The notes below the pieces were generated by a model. The model saw only the letters and a program-made list of their open reading frames with translations. It searched no databases and had not been told where the DNA came from. From contig NZ_FUYN01000002.1 of the NCBI RefSeq assembly GCF_900168025.1, positions 460,343 through 524,342 on the forward strand: a stretch of DNA of 64,000 nucleotides, read 5' to 3'. The position numbers were made by a program, and so were the translations under genes. Shown one piece after another: positions 43,431 to 53,754 of this stretch. Positions within the stretch are counted from its first letter, which is position 1. The number at the start of each line of letters is the position of its first letter. Source of the DNA: Acetoanaerobium noterae (GTDB lineage Bacteria > Bacillota > Clostridia > Peptostreptococcales > Filifactoraceae).

Positions 43431-44627
43431 ATGTTTGATAGTATAGAATCGGCAATAGAGGATATAAAAAATGGCAAGATGGTAGTTGTGGTGGATGATG
43501 AAGATAGAGAAAATGAAGGCGATTTGCTTATGGCAGCAGAGTTTGCAACTGGTGATGATATTAACTTCATGGTCAAATATGGCAGGGGACTAGTATGCAT
43601 GCCTATGCTTAGATCTAGGCTTGATGAGCTTAAGATAGGAGCTATGGTGAGCAACAATACAGATCCAAAGGAAACTGCATTTACTCTGTCTGTGGATTAC
43701 AAAACGACTCACACAGGGATATCCGCACACGAAAGAGCTTTAACTATAACAAAGCTTATGGACGATGAAGTAAGCGGAGAAGATTTCACTCGTCCTGGAC
43801 ACATATTTCCACTATGCTCAAAGGATGGTGGAGTGCTAGTAAGAGCAGGCCATACTGAAGCTGCAGTAGATCTTGCAAGACTAGCAGGATTAAAGCCTGC
43901 AGGAGTTATCTGTGAGATTTTAAATGATGATGGGACTATGGCTAGAGTGCCTGAGCTTATAGAGTTTGCAAAGCTACATAATTTGAAGCTTATTACAATA
44001 GCTGACCTTATAGCCTATAGAAGAAAAAATGAAATTTTTGTAAAGTGTGAAGCTGTATCTCAGCTACCTACAAAATATGGAAATTTTGTTATGAAGGGCT
44101 ATGTAAATTCACTCACTGGTGAGCATCATGTGGCTCTAGTCAAAGGAGAAATTAATCCGGAGCTACCTGTACTAGTTAGAGTACACTCAGAGTGCCTTAC
44201 TGGCGATGCATTTGGCTCACTTAGATGCGACTGCGGAGACCAGCTGGCAAAAGCTCTAGAGCTTATAGAAAAAGAAGGGAGAGGTATTCTTTTATACATG
44301 AGACAAGAAGGAAGGGGAATCGGCCTTATTAATAAAATAAAAGCATATAATCTTCAAGATCATGGAAAGGATACGGTAGAAGCAAATCTAGAGCTAGGCT
44401 TTCCTGAGGATATGAGAGATTATGGCATAGGAGCTCAGATTTTATATGATTTAGGAGCTAGAAAGCTAAAGCTAATGACCAATAATCCCAAAAAAATAAG
44501 TGGGCTAGAGGGTTATGGCTTGGAAATTACAGATAGAGTGTCTATTGAAATGAATCACAATGAAAAAAATGATTTTTATCTATGGACCAAAAAAGAAAAA
44601 ATGGGACATATGCTAGATAAATTTTAA
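43431..44627 (+). CDS. ribBA: Bifunctional DHBP synthase / GTP cyclohydrolase II
   Basis: 398 aa from ATG 43431 ([11 protein letters not shown]), which has GGAGGG 6 nt upstream; the frame opens 24 nt earlier. RibB domain first (~1-200: [40 protein letters not shown]), then RibA (~205-398) with zinc ligands in [20 protein letters not shown] and RQEGRGIGL. It supplies both precursors of the pathway, the four-carbon unit from ribulose-5-P and the pyrimidine from GTP. Confidence 0.96.
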   Translation: MFDSIESAIEDIKNGKMVVVVDDEDRENEGDLLMAAEFATGDDINFMVKYGRGLVCMPMLRSRLDELKIGAMVSNNTDPKETAFTLSVDYKTTHTGISAHERALTITKLMDDEVSGEDFTRPGHIFPLCSKDGGVLVRAGHTEAAVDLARLAGLKPAGVICEILNDDGTMARVPELIEFAKLHNLKLITIADLIAYRRKNEIFVKCEAVSQLPTKYGNFVMKGYVNSLTGEHHVALVKGEINPELPVLVRVHSECLTGDAFGSLRCDCGDQLAKALELIEKEGRGILLYMRQEGRGIGLINKIKAYNLQDHGKDTVEANLELGFPEDMRDYGIGAQILYDLGARKLKLMTNNPKKISGLEGYGLEITDRVSIEMNHNEKNDFYLWTKKEKMGHMLDKF

Positions 44628-44740
44628 AAAAATAAACAAAACAAAGAAATAAATAGAATAAATAAAGAAATGATGAAATAAAGAAATAAATAAGCAAGAA
44701 ATAAATAAAAAAATTAGATTTAAAAACAGGAGGCAGAAAA
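44628..44740 (+). repeat. A-rich low-complexity spacer between ribBA and ribH
   Basis: About 90 nt made almost only of A with imperfect AAATAAATA / AAAGAAATAAAT repeats, ending shortly before the AGGAGG of ribH. No hairpin or T-run. It may keep the ribH ribosome site unstructured, or be slippage-expanded DNA. Confidence 0.7.
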
Positions 44741-45202
44741 ATGAATGTATTTGAAGGAAAGTTGATGGCTTCTAGCCATAAGGTTGCGATTGTAGTAGGA
44801 AGATTTAATGAATTTATAGGCTCTAAATTATTAGAAGGTGCAAAGGATGCTCTTGTTCGTCATGGGGCCTCAGAGGAGGATATAACAGTGGCATGGGTAC
44901 CAGGAGCATTTGAAATTCCTCTAGTTGCAAAAAAACTAGCAAGCTCAAACAACTATGATGCAGTTATCTGCTTAGGAGCAGTAATTAGAGGAGCTACGCC
45001 TCATTTTGATGTCGTAGCATCAGAGGTAAGCAAAGGAGTGGCAAATGTATCCCTTGAGACAGGAGTTCCAGTAATTTTTGGAGTGCTTACTACTGACACT
45101 ATAGAGCAGGCCATAGAAAGAGCAGGTACAAAGGCTGGGAATAAAGGATTTGAAGCTGGAGTTACAGCTATAGAAATGATTAATCTTTTAAAACTTATGT
45201 AA
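44741..45202 (+). CDS. ribH: 6,7-dimethyl-8-ribityllumazine synthase
   Basis: 153 aa. [47 protein letters not shown] and [17 protein letters not shown] are all diagnostic of RibH. It condenses the RibA/D and RibB products to lumazine and forms a 60-meric or pentameric particle. AGGAGG ribosome site. Last gene of the riboflavin operon. No separate terminator is evident before the leu promoter 28 nt downstream. Confidence 0.96.
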   Translation: MNVFEGKLMASSHKVAIVVGRFNEFIGSKLLEGAKDALVRHGASEEDITVAWVPGAFEIPLVAKKLASSNNYDAVICLGAVIRGATPHFDVVASEVSKGVANVSLETGVPVIFGVLTTDTIEQAIERAGTKAGNKGFEAGVTAIEMINLLKLM

Positions 45203-45230
45203 GAATTTTTAAAATATTTTGAAAAAATGT

Positions 45231-45260
45231 TTGACAAGTATATCTAACCTGTGATAGATT
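45231..45260 (+). promoter_or_regulatory. Promoter of the leu operon T-box leader
   Basis: TTGACA (45231-45236), 17-18 nt spacer, ATAGAT/TAGATT (45254-45260). Confidence 0.7.
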
Positions 45261-45266
45261 AGTTTC

Positions 45267-45562
45267 TAAGAAAATTGAGCAACTAAATACAAGCACGTTG
45301 ATAAGGAATAGTACGCTTTTGAAACATTCCAGAGAGCTGTCGGGTGGTGTGAGACAGTAATGGGACAAAAGAGGAACTCGCCTTTGAGTGGTCCGCTGAA
45401 CTTTTTTTCGTAGGCGGTACCGGCAGTCCACCGTTATCAAGGACAGGATATTATGCTTACGGCAAGTATCTATATGAGTGCACTTCACATGAAGTGAACA
45501 AGAGTGGTACCGTGGAGGGCTTAGCCTTTCATCTCTATTTATAGGGATGAAGGGCTTTTTTG
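45267..45562 (+). ncRNA. T-box leader, predicted leucine (CUC specifier)
   Basis: The T-box sequence AGTGGTACCGTGG lies at about 45503-45515. Its terminator AGCC-t-TTCATC ... GATGAA-g-GGCT plus TTTTTT is at 45522-45562. By the same alignment used for the Ile T-box, the specifier falls on CTC (45377-45379), a leucine codon, matching the leuACDB genes downstream. Uncharged tRNA-Leu would antiterminate. Confidence 0.92.
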
Positions 45563-45578
45563 TTATCAATTTTCTGTT

Positions 45579-45634
45579 ACCAACAGGAATCCAAGCAATC
45601 TTTCTAGCCATTTATAGCTGGATTTCCTGTTGGT
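45579..45634 (+). repeat. 15-bp hairpin between the T-box terminator and leuA
   Basis: ACCAACAGGAATCCA ... TGGATTTCCTGTTGGT: 15 paired positions with one bulged T, 25-nt loop and no T-run. It lies in the leuA mRNA after the T-box terminator and 38 nt before the ribosome site. No role is known to me. Confidence 0.7.
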
Positions 45635-45685
45635 CTAATTACTCGTTAAATAAATATTAACTAAAATATAAGGAGGAAGGTAGCA

Positions 45686-47389
45686 ATGAATTATAAAAAA
45701 TACAAGGGATATGAAACGATTGTGCTTGAGGATAGGATCTGGCCATCGAGAAAAATAGAAAAAGCTCCACAGTGGTGTAGCGTGGATTTAAGAGATGGCA
45801 ACCAAGCTCTCATTACACCCATGGGTTTAAAACAAAAGCTACGTTTCTTCGAATATTTGGTCAAAATGGGCTTTAAAACCATAGAAATAGGTTTTCCAGC
45901 CGCTTCAGATACTGAATATGAATTTACAAGGACTTTAATTGAAGAAGGTTACATACCTGAGGATGTTACTATTCAGGTGCTTACTCAATCTAGAATCCAA
46001 ATTATAAATAAGACTTTCGAAGCCTTAAAGGGAGCTAAAAATGCTGTAGTGCATTTATATAACTCAACTTCAACACTTCAAAGAGAGGTTGTATTTAGAA
46101 ATACCAAAGAAGAAACTATAGAGCTTGCCGTGTTTGGAGCTAAAGCAATAAAAGAGCTAGCACAAAAAAATCCAGAAACAAATTTTACTTTCGAGTATTC
46201 GCCAGAGAGCTTTACAGGAACTGAAATGGATTTTGCTGCTGAAATTTGCAACTCTGTAATAGATGTGTGGGAGCCGACCAAAGATAAAAAAGTGATTATT
46301 AATTTACCGTCTACAGTAGAGATGGCAACTCCAAATACTTATGCAGACCAAATAGAATACATGTGCAGAAATCTTAAATCGAGAGAAAATGTCATAGTTA
46401 GCCTTCATGCTCACAACGATAGGGGAACTGGAGTAGCAGCTACTGAGCTAGGCTTGATGGCAGGAGCAGATAGAGTTGAGGGAACTTTATTTGGAAATGG
46501 AGAAAGAACAGGAAACGCAGATATTTTGAATCTAGGAATGAATTTATATACTCAAGGCATAAATCCAGAGCTTGACTTTAGCGATATTAACAGCATGATT
46601 GAGATTTATGAGGAGTCTACAGCTATGAGTGTTCATCCTAGACATCCTTACGCAGGGGACTTAGTATTTACTGCATTTTCAGGCTCACATCAGGATGCTA
46701 TAAAAAAAGGAATGGCAAGAATGAATAAACAAGCTCAGTACTGGGAAGTTCCTTATCTTCCACTAGATCCAAAGGATATAGGAAAAAGCTATGAGCCAAT
46801 AATTCCTATTAATTCACAATCTGGCAAAGGCGGAGTGAGCTTTATACTAGAACAAAATTACGGGCTTTATATTCCTAAGGATTTTCAAAAAGATGCTGGA
46901 AGAGTAATTACAGCTTATTCCGATAAGATGCAGACTGAGATTAGCGCTGAGGAAATCTATGAGGTATTTTTAAACGAATATGTAGATATCAGAACTCCGC
47001 TTCAACTGAATTACCATAAGACGCAAAGTGTAGATTCTGATTGGGATTTGGTTTTTATTGAAGCTGAAATTGAATACAATATGCAAAAACACTATATACA
47101 AGCTGAAGGAAATGGAGTGGTTTCAGCCTTTTGCAACAGCCTAAAAGAAATTATTGGTATGGATATTGATATAGTAGATTACAGAGGACACTCTATGGAG
47201 TATGGAACTAAGGCTAAAGCTATATCGTATATAGAGCTAAAAAATGAAACAGGAGAAAGGTTTTATGGAGCGGGAACCTCAAGCAGCGTAGGAAAATCCT
47301 CACTAAGAGCTGTAGTAAGTGCGATTAATAAAATGATATCAGCTCAGCAAATAAAGGACATAGATACTGAGGAAGAAGAGATAGCATAA
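45686..47389 (+). CDS. leuA: 2-isopropylmalate synthase (long form)
   Basis: 567 aa, the long LeuA2-type length. TIM-barrel catalytic domain with VDLRDGNQAL (metal-binding Asp), SLHAHNDRGTG (HxH metal ligands) and LFGNGERTGNADI; C-terminal regulatory domain (~430-560) for leucine feedback. It condenses acetyl-CoA with 2-oxoisovalerate, the first committed step to leucine. AGGAGG site; controlled by the T-box upstream. Followed by leuC 22 nt later. Confidence 0.95.
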   Translation: MNYKKYKGYETIVLEDRIWPSRKIEKAPQWCSVDLRDGNQALITPMGLKQKLRFFEYLVKMGFKTIEIGFPAASDTEYEFTRTLIEEGYIPEDVTIQVLTQSRIQIINKTFEALKGAKNAVVHLYNSTSTLQREVVFRNTKEETIELAVFGAKAIKELAQKNPETNFTFEYSPESFTGTEMDFAAEICNSVIDVWEPTKDKKVIINLPSTVEMATPNTYADQIEYMCRNLKSRENVIVSLHAHNDRGTGVAATELGLMAGADRVEGTLFGNGERTGNADILNLGMNLYTQGINPELDFSDINSMIEIYEESTAMSVHPRHPYAGDLVFTAFSGSHQDAIKKGMARMNKQAQYWEVPYLPLDPKDIGKSYEPIIPINSQSGKGGVSFILEQNYGLYIPKDFQKDAGRVITAYSDKMQTEISAEEIYEVFLNEYVDIRTPLQLNYHKTQSVDSDWDLVFIEAEIEYNMQKHYIQAEGNGVVSAFCNSLKEIIGMDIDIVDYRGHSMEYGTKAKAISYIELKNETGERFYGAGTSSSVGKSSLRAVVSAINKMISAQQIKDIDTEEEEIA

Positions 47390-47411
47390 ATTCTAGGTGG
47401 AGGCAGATAAA

Positions 47412-48680
47412 ATGGGAATGACGATGACGCAGAAGATTTTGGCAGACCATGCTGGCAGAAACTATGTAGAGGCAGGGGAGCTTATAAAAGTAAAACTAGA
47501 TATAGTTATGGGAAATGATATTACAACAGCAGTTGCCATACCAGAGTTTAATAATACTGGAGCAAGTGAAGTTTTTGATAAAGAAAAAGTGGTTATAGTG
47601 CTTGACCACTTTACCCCAAACAAAGATATAAAGGCAGCTGAGCAGTGTAAGGTATGCAGAGAATTTGCAAATGAAAAAGACATAGTCCATTTTTATGATG
47701 TAGGAGATGTAGGCATAGAGCATGTCATTCTTCCTGAAAAGGGGATAGTAGCTCCAGGAGAGGTGATAATAGGAGCGGACAGTCATACCTGTACCTATGG
47801 AGCCTTAGGAGCTTTTTCGACTGGGATAGGAAGCACAGATATGGCAGTAGGCATGGCAACTGGAGAGGCTTGGTTTAAAGTTCCAAGTGCAATCAAGTTC
47901 AATCTTACTGGAAGCATTTCAAAACATGTAAGTGGAAAGGATGTAATACTTCATATCATAGGAATGATAGGCGTGGATGGGGCTTTATATCAGTCGATGG
48001 AATTTACAGGAGATGGAATTAAGTCACTATCTATGGACGATAGATTTACAATTGCAAATATGGCTATAGAGGCGGGTGCTAAAAATGGAATTTTTCCATT
48101 TGACGAGCAAACAAAGGATTATATAGATATACACAGTACTAAGCCATATAAAATTTATGAAGCGGATGAAGATGCACATTACGAAAAGATATATGATATA
48201 AATCTTTCAAGCATCAGACCAACTATAGCGTTTCCTCATTTGCCAGAAAATACTGTTACGATAGATGAAGCAGGTGAAATTGAGATTGACCAAGTGGTTA
48301 TAGGCTCATGCACCAATGGAAGATTATCAGATATGAAAATCACAGCAGATATCTTAAGGGGAAAAAAAGTTAATAAAAGAGTTAGGACGATTATCATTCC
48401 TGGAAGCCAGAAGGTATACCTAGAGTGTATAAAGGCTGGCTATGCTGAAGATTTCATAAATGCTGGAGCAATATTTTCAATGCCGACTTGTGGTCCTTGT
48501 CTTGGAGGACATATGGGCATACTTGCTAGCAAAGAAAGATGTATATCTACAACCAATAGAAATTTTGTAGGTCGCATGGGTCATGTGGAAAGTGAAGTTT
48601 ATCTTGCTAGTCCAGCAGTAGCAGCGGCATCAGCAATAGCAGGAAAGCTTATAGATCCAGTAAAACTAAAGGAGGCATAA
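47412..48680 (+). CDS. leuC: 3-isopropylmalate dehydratase large subunit
   Basis: 422 aa from ATG 47412 ([15 protein letters not shown]), with GGTGGAGG upstream. [4Fe-4S] cluster cysteines in VIGSCTNGR and [32 protein letters not shown] is the aconitase-family motif. Archaeal/clostridial-type LeuC length. It isomerises 2- to 3-isopropylmalate together with LeuD. It ends 1 nt before leuD, so subunits are translated together. Confidence 0.95.
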   Translation: MGMTMTQKILADHAGRNYVEAGELIKVKLDIVMGNDITTAVAIPEFNNTGASEVFDKEKVVIVLDHFTPNKDIKAAEQCKVCREFANEKDIVHFYDVGDVGIEHVILPEKGIVAPGEVIIGADSHTCTYGALGAFSTGIGSTDMAVGMATGEAWFKVPSAIKFNLTGSISKHVSGKDVILHIIGMIGVDGALYQSMEFTGDGIKSLSMDDRFTIANMAIEAGAKNGIFPFDEQTKDYIDIHSTKPYKIYEADEDAHYEKIYDINLSSIRPTIAFPHLPENTVTIDEAGEIEIDQVVIGSCTNGRLSDMKITADILRGKKVNKRVRTIIIPGSQKVYLECIKAGYAEDFINAGAIFSMPTCGPCLGGHMGILASKERCISTTNRNFVGRMGHVESEVYLASPAVAAASAIAGKLIDPVKLKEA

Positions 48681-48681
48681 T

Positions 48682-49191
48682 ATGAGGGCTAGAGGTAGGG
48701 TTTTTAAATACGGAGATAATATCGATACAGATGTAATTATTCCAGCTAGGTATCTTAATGTGTCTAGTGGAGAGGAACTAGCAAAGTACTGCATGATTGA
48801 TATAGATTCTGACTTTGTAAATAAAATCAAGGCTGGAGATATTATGGTAGCAGGCAAAAATTTTGGTTGCGGCTCATCTAGAGAGCATGCTCCTCTTTCT
48901 ATTAAATGCGCAGGGATATCTTGCATTATAGCTGAGAGCTTTGCAAGGATTTTTTATAGAAATGCTATTAATATAGGGATGCCTATTCTAGAAAGCAGAG
49001 AAGCATCGCTTGATATAGAAGATAGTGATGAAATAGAAGTAGATTTTAGCTTAGGATTAATAAAAAATATTACAAAGAACTGCGAGTATCAGGCTCAAGG
49101 CTTTCCAAAATTTATCGAGGAGATAATGAAAGCGGATGGACTAGTAAAGCAAACCAGAATGAATTTATCAAGTAATGATAAAGGCAAATAA
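48682..49191 (+). CDS. leuD: 3-isopropylmalate dehydratase small subunit
   Basis: 169 aa. Swivelling domain with [33 protein letters not shown] and [16 protein letters not shown], all conserved in LeuD. Short form that pairs with the LeuC upstream. Ribosome site AAAGGAGG within the leuC end. Confidence 0.95.
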   Translation: MRARGRVFKYGDNIDTDVIIPARYLNVSSGEELAKYCMIDIDSDFVNKIKAGDIMVAGKNFGCGSSREHAPLSIKCAGISCIIAESFARIFYRNAINIGMPILESREASLDIEDSDEIEVDFSLGLIKNITKNCEYQAQGFPKFIEEIMKADGLVKQTRMNLSSNDKGK

Positions 49192-49215
49192 ATCTATTAA
49201 GAAGAGGTGATTACT

Positions 49216-50367
49216 ATGGGGAGATTTAAGGTAGCAGTAATTGAAGGAGACGGAATCGGACCAGAGGTGTGCAGAGCGGCATGTGAGGTACTAGAAAAAA
49301 CAGGAGAGATTTTTGGACATGAGTTTGAATTCAATAAAGCTCTAGCTGGAGGAATAGCAATAGATGAAACAGGAGAGTGCCTTCCGGAGGCTACGGTAAA
49401 CCTATGTAGAGCTAGTGACAGCGTACTGCTCGGAGCAGTAGGGGGACCGAAATGGGATGACTTTTCCGGAGAAGCAAGACCGGAAACTGCACTTCTTGGG
49501 CTAAGAGAAGAGCTTGGATTATATGCGAATTTAAGACCAGCAACAATTCATATGGCACTGAAAAATGCTTGCCCTCTGAAAGAGGAAATAATAGGAGATG
49601 GCATAGATATACTTATAGTAAGAGAGCTTACTGGTGGAATTTATTTTGGAGAAAAAGGCTGGAAGGGCAGTAAAAATGGGATGAAGGCTTATGATGTAGA
49701 GTCCTACAGTGAAGCCGAGGTCAAGAGAATAGCTATAAGAGCTTTTGATTCTGCTATGAACCGTCAAAAGCGAGTAGTAAGCGTAGATAAAGCCAATGTC
49801 ATGGAAAGCTCAAGACTATGGCGCAGAGTTGTTACTGAGGTTTCTCATGATTATCCTGAAGTAGAGCTTACCCATATGTATGTTGATAATGCCGCTATGC
49901 AGCTTATAAAAGACCCTAGGCAATTCGATGTTATGGTAACCTCCAATATATTTGGAGATATACTATCAGATGAAGCCAGTATGATTACAGGCTCTATAGG
50001 ATTACTGCCTTCAGCAAGTCTAGGAGAAGGAAGCTTTGGAATGTATGAACCTATTCATGGCTCAGCACCTGATATTGCAGGGCAAAACACTGCAAATCCA
50101 ATTGCGGCTATATTGTCCTCGGCCATGATGCTAAGACATTCTTTTGGACTAATCGAAGAAGCTAGATGCATAGAAAACGCCGTCACAAAGGTTTTGGAAT
50201 CAGGATATAGAACCTATGATATAAAAGACTCGTATAAAATTATAAAATCAGAAGAAGGCAGAGAAAGTGTAAACTCTATGATTATGGGCTGTAAAGAGAT
50301 GGGAAGTCTAATTACTAATATGATACAGGCTGAAAATAAAGTTTTTGCGAATAATACAAGCTTTTAG
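49216..50367 (+). CDS. leuB: 3-isopropylmalate dehydrogenase
   Basis: 383 aa from ATG 49216 (MGRFKVAVIEGDGIGPEV), with AGAGGTG upstream; the GTG 9 nt earlier overlaps that site. GAVGGPKWDD, RPETALLGLREELGLYANLRP, VDKANVME, and MYEPIHGSAPDIAGQ...ANP are family signatures. It oxidises and decarboxylates 3-isopropylmalate to 2-oxoisocaproate with NAD+. Last gene of the operon; terminator at 50418-50446. Confidence 0.95.
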   Translation: MGRFKVAVIEGDGIGPEVCRAACEVLEKTGEIFGHEFEFNKALAGGIAIDETGECLPEATVNLCRASDSVLLGAVGGPKWDDFSGEARPETALLGLREELGLYANLRPATIHMALKNACPLKEEIIGDGIDILIVRELTGGIYFGEKGWKGSKNGMKAYDVESYSEAEVKRIAIRAFDSAMNRQKRVVSVDKANVMESSRLWRRVVTEVSHDYPEVELTHMYVDNAAMQLIKDPRQFDVMVTSNIFGDILSDEASMITGSIGLLPSASLGEGSFGMYEPIHGSAPDIAGQNTANPIAAILSSAMMLRHSFGLIEEARCIENAVTKVLESGYRTYDIKDSYKIIKSEEGRESVNSMIMGCKEMGSLITNMIQAENKVFANNTSF

Positions 50368-50417
50368 AAATCCTTTAGCAATTTTGGATTACTGGTATAT
50401 GAGAGCCTTAATACTAG

Positions 50418-50446
50418 AAAGCAGGATTAAAGATATATCCTGCTTT
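50418..50446 (+). terminator. Terminator of the leu operon
   Basis: AAAGCAGGAT-taaagatat-ATCCTGCTTT followed by ATTAG. Good stem, weak T-run. Confidence 0.7.
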
Positions 50447-50515
50447 ATTAGTATAGCAAAAGTTCAGAATATTTGAGATAATTAGGTAATATATAAATTG
50501 CTCAAGGAGGTTAAT

Positions 50516-51769
50516 ATGTTAGAAATCACTAGGCAAACAGACCCTATTTTAGCTCAAATTTTGGATGAGGAGCTTTGGCGCCAAGAACAAAATATAGAGA
50601 TGATTGCATCAGAAAGCACAGTTCCTATTCCGGTGATGGAGCTCTCAGGAAGTGTATTTACAAATAAAACTCTAGAGGGATATCCTGGCAAAAGATTTCA
50701 GGCAGGTTCACATTTAGCTGATAAGCTAGAAGAGTTAGCGTGGGAAAGAGCCAAGGAATTATTTGGAGCAGAGCATGTAAACATTCAGTCTTATTCAGGC
50801 TCTACGGCAAACTATAGCGTGTTTGCAGCTATACTAAAGCCAGGGGACAAGGTGCTCAGCATGAGATTAGACCAAGGAGGCCACCTTACACACGGCTCAC
50901 CAGCAAACTGGGTGAGTAGAATTTATGATTTTGAATTTTATTCTATTGATAAGGACACAGAGCTGATAGATTACGAAGATATAGAAGAAAAAGCAAAGGC
51001 ACTGAAGCCAAGGCTAATAATTGCAGGTGGAAGCTCTTATTCTAGGCTGATAGATTATGAAAGAATTGCAAAGATTGCAAAGGAAAATGATGCTTATTTT
51101 ATGGTGGATATGGCTCATATAGCTGGACTTGTTGCAGCTAAGGTAATTCCTAGTCCAATTCCCCATGCTGATTTTGTAACCTCATCTACTACAAAGACAT
51201 TTTGCAGTGCTAGAAGTGGAATGGTGTTTTGCAAAAAACAACATGCAAAGCTACTTGATAAAGGAACTTTTCCAGGTGCACTAGGCTCTATGCATCTTCA
51301 CACTATGGCTGCAAAAACCTGGTCCTTCAAGTATGCAAGCTCTGAGGAGTTTAAGGCTATAATGAAGCAAGTAGTTATAAATTCTAGGTGCCTAGCATCT
51401 GAGCTTGAAAGCTATGGATTTAGGATAGTAAGTGGAGGGACAGATAATCACCTTCTCGTAGCTGACCTAAGAGGAAAGAAAATAACAGGACAGGTATTTC
51501 AAGAAGCATTAGATTCTATAGGAATTACAGTAAATAAAAATATGATTCCTTTTGATCCAGAAAGCCCAGCTGTGACAAGTGGAGTGAGAATAGGCCTTAC
51601 AGCTGTGACGCAAAGAGGTTTGAAGGAAGCAGAAATCAAGCAAATTGCTAATATTATGAACAAAGTTGCTGATGCTCCTCATGACGAAGCCAACTTAGCT
51701 AGCTGTAAGGCTGAAGCAAGAAAGTTAATTGCAAACTTTCCCTTATATCCAGCAGGTTCGTTTGAATAA
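50516..51769 (+). CDS. Divergent serine hydroxymethyltransferase-like PLP enzyme
   Basis: 417 aa from ATG 50516 with AAGGAGG upstream. Overall SHMT fold and many SHMT blocks: IEMIASESTV, EGYPGKRF, GAEHVN, GGHLTHGSPAN, MVDMAHIAGLVAA and TFPGALGS. Several hallmark residues differ. The usual TTTTHKTLRGPRGG around the PLP Lys is SSTTKTFCSARSG (His before Lys is Thr), and the Tyr-rich RYYGG segment is RFQAGS. It may therefore act on a different beta-hydroxy amino acid, or without folate. It lies after leuB but behind a terminator. I do not assign glyA. Confidence 0.78.
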   Translation: MLEITRQTDPILAQILDEELWRQEQNIEMIASESTVPIPVMELSGSVFTNKTLEGYPGKRFQAGSHLADKLEELAWERAKELFGAEHVNIQSYSGSTANYSVFAAILKPGDKVLSMRLDQGGHLTHGSPANWVSRIYDFEFYSIDKDTELIDYEDIEEKAKALKPRLIIAGGSSYSRLIDYERIAKIAKENDAYFMVDMAHIAGLVAAKVIPSPIPHADFVTSSTTKTFCSARSGMVFCKKQHAKLLDKGTFPGALGSMHLHTMAAKTWSFKYASSEEFKAIMKQVVINSRCLASELESYGFRIVSGGTDNHLLVADLRGKKITGQVFQEALDSIGITVNKNMIPFDPESPAVTSGVRIGLTAVTQRGLKEAEIKQIANIMNKVADAPHDEANLASCKAEARKLIANFPLYPAGSFE

Positions 51770-51883
51770 AGATGAAATACACCCATAAGAACAATTAATA
51801 TGTTGCTCCTAAATACTAAAAAATTTGCTGTGTCTATAATTAGAAAAATAAATAGTATGTATTAAAAAAATTATATTTAATTG

Positions 51884-51932
51884 AAACTCTCCTTGTTTTA
51901 GCTGTATATGCTAGAGTAGGGGGAGTTTTGTT
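51884..51932 (+). terminator. Terminator after the SHMT-like gene
   Basis: AAACTC-t-CC ... GG-g-GAGTTTT, with an inner TAGC/GCTA stem, followed by GTTT. Confidence 0.75.
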
Positions 51933-52007
51933 TATTGTTTTGTAATATTTCAAACAATACTTCTATGGTATAATAAAGCAAAATTACGTATAAAGTGAGG
52001 GCTACTT

Positions 52008-53711
52008 ATGCAAAGCCAAGTTGCTTCTAATGATAAATCAGAAAAGACAATTCGCTATTTATCTACAGTTGTCGCAAGTAGCGTAGTTATTTTCTTATTT
52101 AGTATTTTTATAAACAGATTTGTGGAAATTAAGATATCTCAGGACAGTTATCTTATGTTTCATGTTTTTACTGAAATAGCGAGTGCTCTTATTTCATTTT
52201 CTATATTTGTTGTGCTCTTTTTTACATATGATATTTTTTATAGAAGGTATTCACTAATTTTAGCGAATACTTTTTTTATAACAGGACTACTAGATATATT
52301 CCACATGCTGACTTACAACGGAATGTATAGCTTGTTTCCAGAAAATATTCAAACACCTACATATTTTTGGATTTTCTCACGATTTATATTAGGAATAGGA
52401 CTTTTTATAGCTTATACCACTAAAAAAGATGCTCTTTCTTCTATTAAAAAAGGATATTCAATAATTTTAGGGATTTTAGTAGTAGGAGTTGTGTTTTTGC
52501 TAAGCATAACCTATGTAGAGCAGATGCCACCTCTTATTATAAAAGGAAAGGGATTAACAAATACCAAAGTAATATGGGAATATGTAATTACGACAATATT
52601 TATTATTGATATATTTGCTTATGTAAATCGTTCTGAAGGTAAGTACACTACTGCAAATATTTACATGCTATCAGGTCTTATGCTAGGTCTGTTTGCAGAG
52701 GTTTGCTTTATGCTCTATGTCAACGTTTACGATACTCTAAATATAACAGGGCATATTTTTAAGATACTTTCCTATGGGTATATTTTTAGGGCAGTATTTG
52801 TAAAAAATGTGCGTAGACCCTACCAGCAGATTTTCGAGCAAAAGGAAATGCTTACTTTAGACATAAACGATATGACAATAGCTATGGAAGAGCAAACTGC
52901 AAAAATATATAAACAAAACAAAGAGCTTGAATTTATAAACACAAAGATTAAGGATGATTTGGCATCTACCAGTGAAATCCAAAAAGCTATGTTTCCAAGG
53001 AAAGATTTAGTTATTAATGATTTGAGATTTAATTTTGAAATTTTTCCATGTGAAGAACTCAGTGGTGATTATGTAAATTATTTCAGCATAGATGACGAAA
53101 ATATTGGATTTTACATTATGGATGTCTCAGGACACGGAGTTGCAGCCGCTATGCTAGGAGTATTTGCTGCTCAAAGCATAGGTGAGAGCATGAGAATAAA
53201 CTATAAAGAGGCTTCTATTTTTTCGCCTGCAGCTGTGCTTAATCATTTTTATAGCTTGTTTAATAAGTCAAACTTTCCTGATGAGATACATATAGTTATG
53301 CTATATGGAATGTACAATAAAAATGATAATAAAGTTATTTTGTCTTCAGCTGGACTAAACTGTAATCCAATACTTATTTCTCAAGATTCAAAACCGAGGT
53401 TCTTGGAGATAGAAAGTGGATTTCCTATATGTAAGCTAGGAGACGTGTTTGAACCAAATTTCGAGGATTATGAGATAGAGCTTAAGTTTGGAGAAAAATT
53501 GCTTATTCATACAGATGGACTTACTGAAATGAGAAGGCAGGATGGAGATTTCTGGGGGGCAGATAGCTTGCTAGCATATATTGACAGCATAGGAGTTAGC
53601 CCATCGTTTATTCTAAACAACAAATTAAAATCACAAATAGTTCAAAATATTAATAACTCTGGACAAGACGACGATATAACCTACTGCGTAATTGAAAAGA
53701 TATCTCCATAG
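52008..53711 (+). CDS. Membrane MASE3-SpoIIE phosphatase-type signalling protein
   Basis: 567 aa. Residues ~15-265 contain seven or eight membrane helices with the MASE3 pattern (FFITGLLDIFHMLTYNGMYSLFP). A coiled coil (~275-325) leads to a PP2C/SpoIIE phosphatase domain (~330-565) with metal-binding Asp residues in LSGDYVNYFSIDDENIGFYI, MDVSGHGVAAAM and the C-terminal SGQDDDITYCVI. It probably dephosphorylates an anti-sigma-antagonist or similar Ser-phosphoprotein in response to a membrane signal. No partner kinase or antagonist is adjacent. Confidence 0.86.
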   Translation: MQSQVASNDKSEKTIRYLSTVVASSVVIFLFSIFINRFVEIKISQDSYLMFHVFTEIASALISFSIFVVLFFTYDIFYRRYSLILANTFFITGLLDIFHMLTYNGMYSLFPENIQTPTYFWIFSRFILGIGLFIAYTTKKDALSSIKKGYSIILGILVVGVVFLLSITYVEQMPPLIIKGKGLTNTKVIWEYVITTIFIIDIFAYVNRSEGKYTTANIYMLSGLMLGLFAEVCFMLYVNVYDTLNITGHIFKILSYGYIFRAVFVKNVRRPYQQIFEQKEMLTLDINDMTIAMEEQTAKIYKQNKELEFINTKIKDDLASTSEIQKAMFPRKDLVINDLRFNFEIFPCEELSGDYVNYFSIDDENIGFYIMDVSGHGVAAAMLGVFAAQSIGESMRINYKEASIFSPAAVLNHFYSLFNKSNFPDEIHIVMLYGMYNKNDNKVILSSAGLNCNPILISQDSKPRFLEIESGFPICKLGDVFEPNFEDYEIELKFGEKLLIHTDGLTEMRRQDGDFWGADSLLAYIDSIGVSPSFILNNKLKSQIVQNINNSGQDDDITYCVIEKISP

Positions 53712-53754
53712 GATTATAAAATATAATATTACCGATATTAACAATATTACAAAG

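Noticed and set aside
45195-45611. 138-aa minus-strand open frame across the leu T-box
   Set aside because: It lies wholly over the T-box leader and hairpin, has Arg/Cys/His-rich low-complexity translation and no ribosome site. The RNA element explains the sequence.
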